Below the pieces are notes generated by a model. It was given only the letters and a program-made list of their open reading frames with translations. It was not told where the DNA came from and did not search any database. A program made the position numbers and the translations under genes. Shown here piece by piece: positions 17,770 through 26,764 of a DNA stretch of 64,000 bases (positions within the stretch are counted from its first letter, which is position 1; the number at the start of each line of letters is the position of its first letter). The DNA lies in assembly GCF_018499875.1 (NCBI RefSeq), contig NZ_JAHBAY010000012.1, positions 186,001 to 250,000 of the forward strand, given 5' to 3'. This stretch comes from Kineosporia corallincola (GTDB lineage Bacteria; Actinomycetota; Actinomycetes; Actinomycetales; Kineosporiaceae).

Positions 17770-20331
17770 ATGGACAGCGCCGGCAACCGGATCGAGCAGC
17801 TCTTCGAGCAGATCGACGCCACGCCGTTCGGCCCGGCCGAGCGCGCGCTGATCGACGAGGCGATCTCACTGGCCGACGAGAACGGCCTGGACGAGCTGGG
17901 CTACGCCGCCCGGCTGCGCCTGCTGCCCTCGGCCAGCATGCTCGGCGACACCGACGCCCAGCTGTCCGCGTTCGCCTGGTGCGTCGGCCGCAACGCCGCC
18001 GACCCGGACCGGTTCCCGCTCCAGGTGGGCGGTTTCGACCTGCTCTGGTATCACAAGCACGTGGTCAGCTCGCTGATGGGCAGCCCGCTGTTCTCGCTGG
18101 CCGACGTCGACGCGGCGATCGAGGCCATGCAGCAGCAGTACGTGAAGGAGGGCGTCGGGGTGTCCGGCGTGCTCCAGGCCCGGTTCCAGGCCTCCGTCGG
18201 CCAGGGCCGCCTGGACCAGGCCGGGGTCTGGCTGGGCGAGCTCAAGCGCACCCCCCGCGACGACTACTCGCACTGCGAGACCTGCGTGCGCGCCGAGGAG
18301 GCCGAGTACCACTACACGATCGGCAAGGACGCCGACGGGCTGGCGCTCGCCGACGAGATCCTCGGCCAGGGTATGACCTGCGGCGACGAGCCGGAGAACA
18401 CGATCGCCCAGGCCCTGCTGCCGCTGCTGCGCGCCGGCCGCCTGGACGAGGCCCGGCAGCTGCACCTGCGCGGCTACCGGATGGCCCGCGGCAACGCCGA
18501 CCACCTGCCGATGATCGCCCAGCACCTGCGGTTCTGCGCGGTCACCGGCAACGCCGGGCGCGGCCTGGAGATCCTGGAACGGCACCTGAACTGGCTGGTG
18601 CACGACGGGCTGAACGCCGAGGCGCACTTCGGCGCGCTGTCCGCGGCCGCGGTGCTGCTGGGCGCCGCCGAGCGGGCCGGGGCCGGCGCGCAGACCGTCA
18701 CCGCCGCGTCCGACCCCCGGCTGCGCCCGGTGCTCGGCGAGCGCGACGAGCCGTGGACCGTGAGTGCCCTGCGGGTGGCGGCCCGGCGGGCCGCGGCCGA
18801 CCTGGGCGCCCGGTTCGACGAGCGCAACGGCAACTCGTTCTACGCCTCCCGGCTGGCCGCCGACGACGCGCTCGCCGAGGTGTCGTTCGACCTGCCGATC
18901 GGCGCCACCCGGGTGAGCGGCGACAGTGTGCCCGCGCCGTTGCCCGACGACCTGGACGGCCGGATGACGCTGGCCGCCGACCTGCTGGCGATGGACGAGC
19001 GCGGGCAGGCGCGGCAGGTGGTCGCGGCGATCGAGGCGCTCGGTGAGGCGCCCGGCGGGGAGCCGCTGACCGCGGCGCAGATCGCCGGGATCGCCGGGCT
19101 GAAGGCCCGGCTGGAGGCGGCCGGGGAGAGCGACGAGGCACTCGCGGCGATCTTCGAGGCGGCCGCGCAGGACGGCCTGGACGCGGCGCTGGCGATGACC
19201 GAGACCGCGCTCGCCGACCCGGAACTGGAGCAGGGCCGGGGGCGCGGGCGGCGGGCGGCGCTGCTGCGCACCCGGGCCCAGCTGCTCGGCGCGGACGACG
19301 AGTTCGACGCCGGTCTGGCCGCCGCCGACGCCAGCCTGGCGATCGGGTTGCGGCTGGGGGCTCGGGAGTGGGCGTCCACCACGGCCGTGCTGGGAGCGCA
19401 CCTGGCGCAGGACGCGGGCAAGGCGGACCTGGCGATCGAGCGCTGGCGGATCGCGATCCGGGAGGCCGCGATGGCCGAGCTGCCGCAGGAGCTGAGCGCC
19501 CGGCTGGAGCTGGGCTCGCTGCTGGCCGCGCTGGGCCGGGCCGAGGAGGGGGTGGAGGAGGCCCGCGAGGTGCTGCGCCGCCAGACCGCCTCCGGCGCCC
19601 CGGGTTCCGAGCGGGCCGAGACGCTGCGCCGGATCGGGCAGGGCTACGTGGCGATGCAGGAGTACCAGGACGCGCTGTCGGCCTACCGGGACGCGGTCGC
19701 GCTGGCCTCGCAGGCGCAGGACTGGCTGCTGGCCACCCGCTCGGCGCTGGCGCTGGGCGAGCTGATGACCGACGCCGGTGACCCGGACGGGATCGCGGTG
19801 CTGGCCGGGGCGGTCGAGTCGGCCCGGCAGCTGCGGGCCACGGACGACGACGACCCGATGTGGCTGATCCGGTCGATGCACCTGCACGGGCGGGCGCTGA
19901 GTCTGGCCGACGAGGACGAGCAGGCCGCCGTGGTGCTGCGGGAAGCCATCGAGGAGGCCGCGGTGGCGGCCGGGAACGAGCACCCGGCAGCCGCTTTCGA
20001 GCACGCCGACCTGCTGGACTCGCTGGCCCGGGCGCTCGGCGCGGACCATCCGGAGGAGGCGGTCCGGGCGGCGCAGGAGTCGGCGGCCGAGTTCGCGCGC
20101 ATCGACGAGACGGTGCCGGCCGGGCGGGCGCTGATGCTGGCCGCCGGGGTGCACCACGCCACCGACCGGCCCGAGGCCGCGATCCCGTTGATGGAGCAGG
20201 CCATCGAGGTGCTGGCCGACCACCCGGAGGTGCTCGGCCAGGTGCTGAACGCCGCCGGTGAGGTGTACGAGAAGCTGGGCCGTCACCACGAGGCCAAGCA
20301 GGTGCGCGACCGGGCGCAGGCGCTGGGCTAG
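17770..20331 (+). CDS. Large TPR-repeat protein B, 853 aa, paralogue of A
   Basis: Same architecture as the preceding gene product: a conserved N-terminal block with YSHCETC and TCGDEPENT, then many TPR helices rich in Ala, Glu and Leu. It is longer by about 64 residues, mainly extra repeats in the middle. It has its own CAGGGAG ribosome site 11-17 bp before the ATG, after a 48-bp gap. Its stop codon overlaps the stop codon of the converging mftF gene in a shared CTAG. Function unknown; linked by position to the HSP90-like gene and to mycofactocin genes. Confidence 0.78.
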   Translation: MDSAGNRIEQLFEQIDATPFGPAERALIDEAISLADENGLDELGYAARLRLLPSASMLGDTDAQLSAFAWCVGRNAADPDRFPLQVGGFDLLWYHKHVVSSLMGSPLFSLADVDAAIEAMQQQYVKEGVGVSGVLQARFQASVGQGRLDQAGVWLGELKRTPRDDYSHCETCVRAEEAEYHYTIGKDADGLALADEILGQGMTCGDEPENTIAQALLPLLRAGRLDEARQLHLRGYRMARGNADHLPMIAQHLRFCAVTGNAGRGLEILERHLNWLVHDGLNAEAHFGALSAAAVLLGAAERAGAGAQTVTAASDPRLRPVLGERDEPWTVSALRVAARRAAADLGARFDERNGNSFYASRLAADDALAEVSFDLPIGATRVSGDSVPAPLPDDLDGRMTLAADLLAMDERGQARQVVAAIEALGEAPGGEPLTAAQIAGIAGLKARLEAAGESDEALAAIFEAAAQDGLDAALAMTETALADPELEQGRGRGRRAALLRTRAQLLGADDEFDAGLAAADASLAIGLRLGAREWASTTAVLGAHLAQDAGKADLAIERWRIAIREAAMAELPQELSARLELGSLLAALGRAEEGVEEAREVLRRQTASGAPGSERAETLRRIGQGYVAMQEYQDALSAYRDAVALASQAQDWLLATRSALALGELMTDAGDPDGIAVLAGAVESARQLRATDDDDPMWLIRSMHLHGRALSLADEDEQAAVVLREAIEEAAVAAGNEHPAAAFEHADLLDSLARALGADHPEEAVRAAQESAAEFARIDETVPAGRALMLAAGVHHATDRPEAAIPLMEQAIEVLADHPEVLGQVLNAAGEVYEKLGRHHEAKQVRDRAQALG

Positions 20332-21821
20332 GGGTTTTTCGTCACCGAGCCGAGCAGCCGCCACTTCCATGAGGGCCGCACCGCGCGCAGGCTGCGGGCC
20401 CGCAGGCCGCCGGCCCAGACCCCGGCGCCGTAGGCCGCGTCGTCCATCAGCACGGCGGCGCTCCAGCGCACCGGGTCGATGCCGGGCCGCACCCGCAGCC
20501 ACTCGCGCAGCGGTGAGGCGGTCAGCAGGGCGAGCACGGCCAGGGCCCGGCCGGGGCGCCGGCGGCCGGGGACCGCGGCCGCGGCGAGGGCCAGCGGGAG
20601 GGCGAACTGCGAGGTCCAGCGGCCGGTGCCGAAGAACGTCTCGCGCACGCCGATCGCCAGCGGGCGCAGCAGGTCGTCGCCCTGGGCGCCGGCCTTGCGC
20701 AGGGCGGCCCGGGCGTCGGCGTAGCCGGCGGCGAAGGTGGCGGCGGCCAGCAGCGGGCGCCGGGCCAGCAGCGCCGCGACCGTGGAGGCGGGCGCGGCGA
20801 CCAGCACCAGCGGCGCCACCTTGCCGGGGTGCCGTTCCTCCAGCAGCGCGGCCGACGTGCCGTAGGCGAAGCGGCGGCGCAGCAGGGCCGGCCAGCCGGC
20901 TGGTTCCTCGTGGCCGATCTCGACGGTCGGGTCGTAGCGCACCCGCCAGCCCGCCCGCAGCAGCCGCCAGACCAGGTCGACGTCTTCGCCGTAGCGCAGG
21001 TCCTCGTCGAAACCGGCCGGTCCGGAAAGGTCTCCGAGGGCCCGGCGGCGCAGGATGAGCGCGGCGGTGGGCAGGTAGGAGACCCGGCTCAGCGGGGCCA
21101 CCCGGGCCGGCAGACCGCCCAGGTCGAGCACCGGCCGGGCCTGGGAGAAGCGCCCGGCGAACGTGCCGGTGTCGGTACCGCCGGCCACGATCCGGGGGGC
21201 CACGGCGGCCAGCAGTGGGTCGTCGAAATGTCCCACCAGGTCGTCGATCCAGCCCGGTGGGGGCAGGCAGTCGCTGTCCAGGAACGCGACCAGCGGGGTG
21301 GTGACCGAGCGCAGGGCCAGGTTGCGGGCCGGGCCCGGGCCGCCGTTGACGCCGCGGGCCACCAGCCGGGCGCCGTGCCGCGCCGCGACCGCCGCCACCT
21401 GCGCCGGGTCGAGGGACGCGTCGTCCACGACCACCACCTCGGCCACCGACCTCTGCCCGGCCGGGGTCAGGCCGGTCAGGCAGCGGTCGAGCTCGGCGGC
21501 CCGGTCGCGCACCGGGACGACCACGGTGACCACGCCGTGCCGGGACGGCCGGCCCTCGTCGTCCTCAGGCAGTCCCTGACGACCGGGATGCACCAGGCCG
21601 GCGTCGGAGAACCGGCGGGCCAGGGCCGCGGCCGCCGGGGTGCGCACCACGCCGGAGCGCAGCTGCGAGAACGCTTCCTGCCCGGCCGGATTGAGGCGGA
21701 ACAGGCGGGCGGGCGATCCACCGAACACGGTTCCGTCGGGTCTGATCACGGTCTCCGGGTCGAGCTCGACCGGCATGCCCACCGGGAGCCCTTCGGCCCG
21801 TTCGTTCCCCGTCGTCGTCAC
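20328..21821 (-). CDS. mftF: Mycofactocin glycosyltransferase MftF
   Basis: 497 aa. Family-2 glycosyltransferase that adds a glucose chain to mycofactocin. The N-terminal 80 residues (GMPVELDPETVIRPDGTVF, RLFRLNPAGQEAF) match the lead-in domain found in MftF. The GT2 core is VVVPVRDRAAELDRCLTGL, VVVDDASLDP and the metal-binding FLDSDCLPPPGW. A second acid site is ALGDLSGPAGFDEDLRYGEDVDLVWRL. The C-terminal part has hydrophobic helices (for example LVLVAAPASTVAALLA) that may touch the membrane. It is co-directional with mftE, 21 bp downstream of that gene. Confidence 0.9.
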   Translation of the reverse strand: MTTTGNERAEGLPVGMPVELDPETVIRPDGTVFGGSPARLFRLNPAGQEAFSQLRSGVVRTPAAAALARRFSDAGLVHPGRQGLPEDDEGRPSRHGVVTVVVPVRDRAAELDRCLTGLTPAGQRSVAEVVVVDDASLDPAQVAAVAARHGARLVARGVNGGPGPARNLALRSVTTPLVAFLDSDCLPPPGWIDDLVGHFDDPLLAAVAPRIVAGGTDTGTFAGRFSQARPVLDLGGLPARVAPLSRVSYLPTAALILRRRALGDLSGPAGFDEDLRYGEDVDLVWRLLRAGWRVRYDPTVEIGHEEPAGWPALLRRRFAYGTSAALLEERHPGKVAPLVLVAAPASTVAALLARRPLLAAATFAAGYADARAALRKAGAQGDDLLRPLAIGVRETFFGTGRWTSQFALPLALAAAAVPGRRRPGRALAVLALLTASPLREWLRVRPGIDPVRWSAAVLMDDAAYGAGVWAGGLRARSLRAVRPSWKWRLLGSVTKNP

Positions 21822-21842
21822 CGTGCCACCTTAGGCGAGCGG

Positions 21843-22553
21843 TCAGCCGGAGCCGAGCCTGCCGTACGGCGGGTCCCAGGCCAGCACCTGGGTGTGCAGG
21901 CCGTCGACGAACCGCTGCACCAGCCGGGCGCCCTCCTCGGCCCCGGCCCCCTCCGGGTCGCCGAGCACCCCGTTCGGGCTGACCGCGCGCACCCCGGAGG
22001 CCCGCAGCTCGTCGATGAGTTCCCGCACCGGCGTGGTGTTGCCGCGCTCGGCGAGCTCCAGGCGCACGCGCTCGGGGTGCAGCGCGAGCTGGAGCGAGGT
22101 CTCGGTCCGGCCCGCGTGCGCGTCGCCGTCCCAGGTCGCCATCCACAGCAGCACGTCACGGGACTCGGCGCGCAGGCGGCGCACCGCCCGCACCGCCGGC
22201 ACCGCGTTGCCGCCGTGGCCGTTCACGAAGATCTGCCGCCGGTAGGTCTCCCCCGCCGAGCGGCCCAGCTCCAGCAGCATCAGCTCCAGCGCCTCCTGCC
22301 CGATCGACAGGGTGCCCGGGAACCCGGCGTGCTCGCCGCTGGAGCCGTAGCCGATCGCCGGGGCGACCGCGACCTGCGGCATCCGCTCGGCCAGGCCGCG
22401 GGCCACGGCCACCGCGACGTCACTGTCGGTGCCCAGCGGCAGGTGCGCGCCGTGCTGCTCGGTGGAGCCGACGGGGATCGCGACGATCCCGTCCGCCGCG
22501 GCGTGCGCGGCGATCTGCGGGCTGGTCATCGCGGCCAGGTCAAGGTAAGCCAC
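21843..22553 (-). CDS. mftE: Mycofactocin system creatininase-family peptidase MftE
   Basis: 236 aa. It cuts the modified MftA after the MftC step and releases the Val-Tyr-derived end product. The metal-dependent creatininase fold shows VGSTEQHGAHLPLGTDS (Glu, His and Asp ligands), GYGSSGEHAGFPGT and FVNGHGGNAVPA. All expected ligands are present. Membership of the MftE group rather than generic creatininase is inferred from mftF directly downstream and the rest of the locus. Confidence 0.88.
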   Translation of the reverse strand: MAYLDLAAMTSPQIAAHAAADGIVAIPVGSTEQHGAHLPLGTDSDVAVAVARGLAERMPQVAVAPAIGYGSSGEHAGFPGTLSIGQEALELMLLELGRSAGETYRRQIFVNGHGGNAVPAVRAVRRLRAESRDVLLWMATWDGDAHAGRTETSLQLALHPERVRLELAERGNTTPVRELIDELRASGVRAVSPNGVLGDPEGAGAEEGARLVQRFVDGLHTQVLAWDPPYGRLGSG

Positions 22554-22599
22554 CGGACGACCTTACGCCGCGTGATCTTCCGGTCCTCCAGCGGGTTGC

Positions 22600-23487
22600 T
22601 CAGGACCGGAAGATGTCCGACAGCGCAGGCGCCACCTGCCGGTGGTCGCGGATCGGGAACATCCGTCCCCGCCCGGCCGCCGCCATCTCCCGGGCCAGTT
22701 CCTCGTCCTTCTCGCCCGAGGCGTCGAGCAGCACGTCCAGCCGCGGCAGCAGCGCCGCCGGGCCGCGCGGGTCCGGCCCGGCGTTGTGCACGCAGTCCGA
22801 CAGCAGCAGCACCCGGGCCTCCGGGTTGGGACGACGGGAGAGCTCGGCCGCCGCCAGCTGGAGCGGGAACCCGACGTTGGTCAGGCCCCGGGCCGGCAGC
22901 TTCAGCAGGTCGTCCAGCAGGCTCTGCGCCCGGAACGGCCGGCCCATCGGCAGCAGGATCGAGCAGTCCGACCAGAACGCGATCACGCCCACGTCGTCGG
23001 CCGCCAGCTCGCCGGCCAGCGCCCCGACCGTGGCCGCGGCCGTGCGGATCCGCTCGCCCCGCATCGACCCGGACACGTCGACCACCAGCTCCACGGACCG
23101 CCGGCGCCGCACCCGCTCGCGCACCACGATGTCGTCGTCGTCCGGAAACGGCTTCTCCGCCAGCACTTCCAGCGTGCGGTCCAGGTCGATGTCGTCGGCA
23201 CCCTCCCGGTAGCGCACGCTGACCAGCTCGCCCGCGCCGCGCCGGGCACCCCGCCCGCGCGGCGGGCGGTGCAGCGACAGCCGCGCGGCGATGAGCCGCG
23301 CCCGGGCCCTCACGTCGTCCTCAGCCGGATCGCCGTCACCCACGTCCAGTGGGACGGTGGCACCGGCGTCGTCGGTCTGCCCCGGACCGCCCGAGCCCCG
23401 CACCGAGGCCTTCGCCGCGGCCCCGGTGCCCCGCCCCAGGGCGGTCAGCACCGGGCCGCCGTCGCTGTCCGAGATGCTGAACACCAT
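22600..23487 (-). CDS. VWA-domain protein (CoxE-like), partner of MoxR ATPase
   Basis: 295 aa. A low-complexity acidic N-terminus of about 60 residues is followed by a von Willebrand A domain with a complete MIDAS: DVSGS at 137-141, a conserved Thr in GLTNVG and Asp in LLLSDCVHN. Such proteins work with MoxR-type AAA ATPases, which remodel or metallate target enzymes. In-frame sequence upstream of this ATG looks coding-like (Arg/Lys/Gly-rich, about 30 codons) but contains no ATG, GTG or TTG, so the ATG is used. It is 99 bp downstream of the ATPase gene. Confidence 0.82.
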   Translation of the reverse strand: MVFSISDSDGGPVLTALGRGTGAAAKASVRGSGGPGQTDDAGATVPLDVGDGDPAEDDVRARARLIAARLSLHRPPRGRGARRGAGELVSVRYREGADDIDLDRTLEVLAEKPFPDDDDIVVRERVRRRRSVELVVDVSGSMRGERIRTAAATVGALAGELAADDVGVIAFWSDCSILLPMGRPFRAQSLLDDLLKLPARGLTNVGFPLQLAAAELSRRPNPEARVLLLSDCVHNAGPDPRGPAALLPRLDVLLDASGEKDEELAREMAAAGRGRMFPIRDHRQVAPALSDIFRS

Positions 23488-23586
23488 CGGCTCGGCCCGC
23501 AGGTTTTTGGGTTTACGGCGCAGAGGACGCCCGTTGCGGCCCCGGCGGCCGGGTTTCGTGACCGGCGAGTCGGCCTCGGCCTCTCT

Positions 23587-24528
23587 TCAACCCGGCTGGG
23601 CGGACGCCGGGCTCAGCACGAACCGGTCCTCCCAGATCTCGCGGATCACCCGTTCCGGGGTGGTGTCGGCCACCTCGTCCAGGTGCACCCGTCCCGACAG
23701 CGACACCGTCATCGCGTCGAGAACCAGCTGCGGATAAGCACTTTCCGGGTCGAGCCGGTCGCTGGAGTCGGCCGCCTCGGACACCCCGCGGATCGCCGCC
23801 AGCTGGTTCGCCACCAGCACCACGTCGATCGCGCCGCGCACGCTGCTGCCCTGCCGCAGGTGCGGGTGCCGGCGGGTGGCCCGGTTCACCCAGACCGCGT
23901 CGCGCACCAGCAGATCGCCCAGCTTGCCACCGTTCTCGGTGCGCAGGCCGACGATCCCGATCTCCGCGGACTCGTCCTGGTAGTCCACCGACAGACGGCA
24001 CAGCCGGTCGGTGATCGACGTGGAGAGCCGGGTGGTGCCGACATTGTCGTAGGGGTTCATCGAGGCGATCAGCCGGAACGTCGGCGAGGCCTGCACCTGA
24101 CCCGCCCGGGGCACCGCGATCCGCCGCTCGGCGAGCGCCGCCAGCAGCGTGTTCAGGGTGTCGTCGGGGGCCCGGTTGAACTCCTCCAGGTAGAGGAACC
24201 CACCCTGGCGCATCGCCTCCAGCAGCGGGCCGGGCACGAAATTGGCTTCGGAGTAGTCCTCTTTCAGCACCCGCGCCGGGTTGTGGTGGCCGACCAGCTT
24301 CGCCGGGGTCAGGTCGGCGTTGCCCTCGACGTAGAACAGCGGGATGCCCCACTCGTCGGCGATCGCGCGCAGCAGGGTGGTCTTGCCGGTGCCCGGGGGG
24401 CCCTCCAGCACCAGGTCCCGGCCGGCGGCCACGGCGGACAGGACCAGTTCGAGCTCGTGCTCGCGGCCGACCAGGTGGGTCGCGACCCGGTTGCGGGTCA
24501 GTGCCACGTCAGGAGGTGTGGAGGTCAC
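23587..24528 (-). CDS. MoxR-family AAA+ ATPase
   Basis: 313 aa. Walker A GPPGTGKT at 43-50 and Walker B FLYLEEFNRA at 111-120. Sensor-1-like SMNPYDNVGTTRLS and a Sensor-2 Arg region (HLRQGSSVRGAIDVV) follow. With the downstream VWA protein it forms the common MoxR/VWA pair, which acts as a chaperone in maturation of metalloenzymes or dehydrogenases. Lying between mycofactocin genes, it may activate a mycofactocin-dependent alcohol dehydrogenase encoded elsewhere; that is inference. Confidence 0.87.
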   Translation of the reverse strand: MTSTPPDVALTRNRVATHLVGREHELELVLSAVAAGRDLVLEGPPGTGKTTLLRAIADEWGIPLFYVEGNADLTPAKLVGHHNPARVLKEDYSEANFVPGPLLEAMRQGGFLYLEEFNRAPDDTLNTLLAALAERRIAVPRAGQVQASPTFRLIASMNPYDNVGTTRLSTSITDRLCRLSVDYQDESAEIGIVGLRTENGGKLGDLLVRDAVWVNRATRRHPHLRQGSSVRGAIDVVLVANQLAAIRGVSEAADSSDRLDPESAYPQLVLDAMTVSLSGRVHLDEVADTTPERVIREIWEDRFVLSPASAQPG

Positions 24529-24612
24529 GTGTGGTTGTCCTCAATGCCAGAGTTTGCGTGGGGGCACCATTGGATCAGAACAACGGTGGACGCCGTGGGC
24601 GGGCCCCCCGGG

Positions 24613-25050
24613 TCAGAGCTGGGTGGCGCCGGCGTCCACGGTCATCGCCAGGGCGGTCACGTACCGGGACTCGTCACTGGCCAGGAACAGCACGGCGTTC
24701 GACTGGTCCTCGGGCTGGGTGGCGGTGACGGGGTACATGTTGCCGAGCATCACCCCCGGCCCCGGATTGGCCTCCAGCGCCGGGCCGAAGGCGCCGCCCA
24801 TCGCGCCCATCGGGTCTCGACGCCGGTCGGGTGCAGGCTGTTGACGCGGATGTGGTGCTGCGCGAGCTCGGCGGCGAAGGTGCGGGCCAGGCCGGTGACG
24901 GCGTGCTTGCCGGCCACGTACGGGGTGAGGAAGGGCAGACCGACCAGGTCGGCGACCGAGCTGGTCAGGGCGATCGAGCCGCCTCCGCCCCGGATCAGGT
25001 GCGGCGCCGTGGCCCGGACCGTGTTCCAGGTGCCGGTGATGTTCATGTCG
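24613..25050 (-). pseudogene. Broken mycofactocin-type SDR dehydrogenase
   Basis: Remnant of a short-chain dehydrogenase. The surviving text begins at LDMNITGTWNTVRATAPHLI, so the N-terminal NAD-binding half is gone. The active-site region SSVADLVGLPFLTPYVAGKHAVTG keeps Tyr-x3-Lys. After NSLHPTGVET the frame shifts near 24812; deletion of one base (ACCCCG to ACCCG) would restore PMGAMGG, and the rest (GNMYPVTATQPEDQSNAVLFLASDESRYVTA) continues in the other frame to a normal end. The style of the C-terminal half matches mycofactocin-coupled SDRs. The truncation point abuts the terminator of mftC. Confidence 0.85.
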
Positions 25051-25051
25051 A

Positions 25052-25085
25052 GACGCGCGGCACCCCGGGAGGGGTGCCGCGCGTC
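25052..25085 (-). terminator. Terminator-like hairpin after mftC
   Basis: A 15-bp perfect stem (GACGCGCGGCACCCC with its complement) and a GGGA loop, nine bases past the mftC stop. No U-tract. It sits exactly between mftC and the SDR remnant. Confidence 0.7.
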
Positions 25086-25093
25086 GTGCCGGT

Positions 25094-26413
25094 TCAGGCC
25101 CGCGAACCGGTCTCCAGGCCGGCCGTGGGACTGAAACCGGCGAGCGGGTTCTCGTCGCACCCGCGGGCCGGTGGGGCGGAGACCACCCCGATGGCCGGGC
25201 GCACGCCGAGAGTCAGCGCGACCGGCTTCTTCTTGTTCTTCTGGCTGCGCAGCGGGTTCTTGTGCGAGTGGTCGCCGCTCGGCTTCGGGGTGACCCCGTC
25301 CACCGCTTCCAGCAGCGATTCACCGTAGCCGCGAACGCATTCCGGGTCGGGGCCGTCGAGCGGCAGGCCGGTGAAGAACTTGGCCGCCATGCAGCCGCCC
25401 CGGCAGGAGTCGAAGAACTGGCAGGACGAGCACGCCCCGCCGCTCTGCGGCTGCCGCAGTTCCTGGAAGAGCTCCGAGGTCTGCCAGACGCCCTTGAAAC
25501 CTCCCTGGTCGCGCACGTTCCCGGCGAGGAACTCGTCGTGGATCGCGAACGGGCAGGCGTACACGTCGCCGACCGGGTCGATCAGGCAGACCACCCGGCC
25601 CGCGCCACACAGGTTCAGGCCGGGCAGGGAGTCACCGAAAGCCGCCAGGTGGAAGAAGGAGTCGCCGGTGAGGACCTCCTCGCCGTTGGCGACCAGCCAG
25701 TCGTACAGCTGCTTCTGCTGGGGGGCGAGCAGGTGCAGCTCGTCCCAGACGTCGGCGCCGCGGCCCGAGGGACGCAGCCGGGTCAGGCGCAGCTGGGCTC
25801 CGTACCGGTCGGCGATCGCCTTGAACTCGTCGAGCTGGCCGACGTTCTGGCGGGTGACCACGACCGACAGCTTGAAGCCGGTGAAACCGGCGTCCTTCAT
25901 GTTCTGCATGGCCCGCATGGCGGTGTCGTAACTGCCTGCGCCACGCACGTAGTCGTTGACCTCGGCGGTCGCGCCGTCGAGCGAGATCTGTACGTCCACG
26001 TAGTCGGACTTCGCCAGTCGTTCGGCGACCTCCCGGTTGATGCGCACACCGTTGGTCGAGAACTTCACGCCCACATGGTGTTCCGTGGCGTAGTCGACCA
26101 GGTGCCAGAAGTCCGGTCGCACGGTCGGCTCGCCGCCGCCGATGTTGACGTAGAAGACCTGCATCCGCTCCAGCTCGTCGATGACGGCTTCGGCCTCGGC
26201 GGTGGTCAGCTCGCGCGGGTCACGCCGTCCGGAACTCGAAAGGCAGTGCACACAGGCGAGATTGCAGGCGTAGGTGAGTTCCCAGGTCAGGCAGATCGGC
26301 GCGTCCAGCCCGAGGGCGAACTTGTCGACGAGCCGGCCCGGGGAGGGGGTCGGGGGCTTACTGGGTTTCTGGGTGAGACCGGCCGGGGTGGCGGGTTCGA
26401 GCACAGCTGTCAT
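25094..26413 (-). CDS. mftC: Mycofactocin maturase MftC (radical SAM/SPASM)
   Basis: 439 aa. Radical SAM enzyme that decarboxylates the C-terminal Tyr of MftA and crosslinks it to the preceding Val. The CxxxCxxC cluster is Cys50, Cys54 and Cys57 in TYACNLACVHC; GGGEPTVRPDF is the GGE motif. The SPASM part has CGAGRVVCLIDPVGDVYACPF and CSSCQFFDSCRGGC for auxiliary Fe-S clusters. The C-terminus has a Lys-rich stretch (LRSQKNKKKP) followed by CDENPLAGF. The start overlaps the mftB stop as ATGA, so translation is coupled. MftB would deliver MftA. Confidence 0.94.
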   Translation of the reverse strand: MTAVLEPATPAGLTQKPSKPPTPSPGRLVDKFALGLDAPICLTWELTYACNLACVHCLSSSGRRDPRELTTAEAEAVIDELERMQVFYVNIGGGEPTVRPDFWHLVDYATEHHVGVKFSTNGVRINREVAERLAKSDYVDVQISLDGATAEVNDYVRGAGSYDTAMRAMQNMKDAGFTGFKLSVVVTRQNVGQLDEFKAIADRYGAQLRLTRLRPSGRGADVWDELHLLAPQQKQLYDWLVANGEEVLTGDSFFHLAAFGDSLPGLNLCGAGRVVCLIDPVGDVYACPFAIHDEFLAGNVRDQGGFKGVWQTSELFQELRQPQSGGACSSCQFFDSCRGGCMAAKFFTGLPLDGPDPECVRGYGESLLEAVDGVTPKPSGDHSHKNPLRSQKNKKKPVALTLGVRPAIGVVSAPPARGCDENPLAGFSPTAGLETGSRA

Positions 26414-26751
26414 GCAGGCTCCTCCGTGGACGGCGTCGTCCGGCGGCGGATCAGATCCCCCGCGGCGAGCGACCCGAGCGCCCGGGCGAGCACCGGGAGC
26501 TGGGAAGGGTCGACCCCCGCGCCCAGACACGCGGTGCGCGCGTCCGGGGCGGTGGCCAGACCATTGACGACGTCCAGTAGTTGACGGGTCTTCAGGAACG
26601 ACAGGCGCCGGTTCCCGAAGTGGTACATCAGGGCTCCGAACGGTTCGGGCCGCACGGACACGCTGGGGTGCAGCTCCCATGCGGCGCCGAGGTCGAAGTC
26701 CCCCACCGGTGCCCTGGGTGGCACCGACATCCGGTTCGTCTGCGTCGTCAC
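26410..26751 (-). CDS. mftB: Mycofactocin precursor chaperone MftB
   Basis: 113 aa from the GTG. PqqD-like RiPP recognition element that binds the MftA leader and presents it to MftC. FDLGAAWELHPSVSVRPEPFGALMYHFGNRRLSFLKTRQLLDVV is the typical beta-strand/helix layout of MftB. A later ATG (MSVPPRA, 26730) is an alternative start, but the GTG has a GAGG upstream and follows mftA by 13 bp. The 3' end overlaps mftC by four bases. Confidence 0.9.
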   Translation of the reverse strand: MTTQTNRMSVPPRAPVGDFDLGAAWELHPSVSVRPEPFGALMYHFGNRRLSFLKTRQLLDVVNGLATAPDARTACLGAGVDPSQLPVLARALGSLAAGDLIRRRTTPSTEEPA

Positions 26752-26764
26752 GGCCTCGCGCCGA

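Noticed and set aside
17866-20502. 878-aa open frame on the minus strand
   Set aside because: It is antisense to the TPR gene, rich in Gly/Arg/Gln/His and lacking any domain; a shadow of GC-rich codon bias. Likewise the long minus frames over 15136-17694 and 30883-33951.
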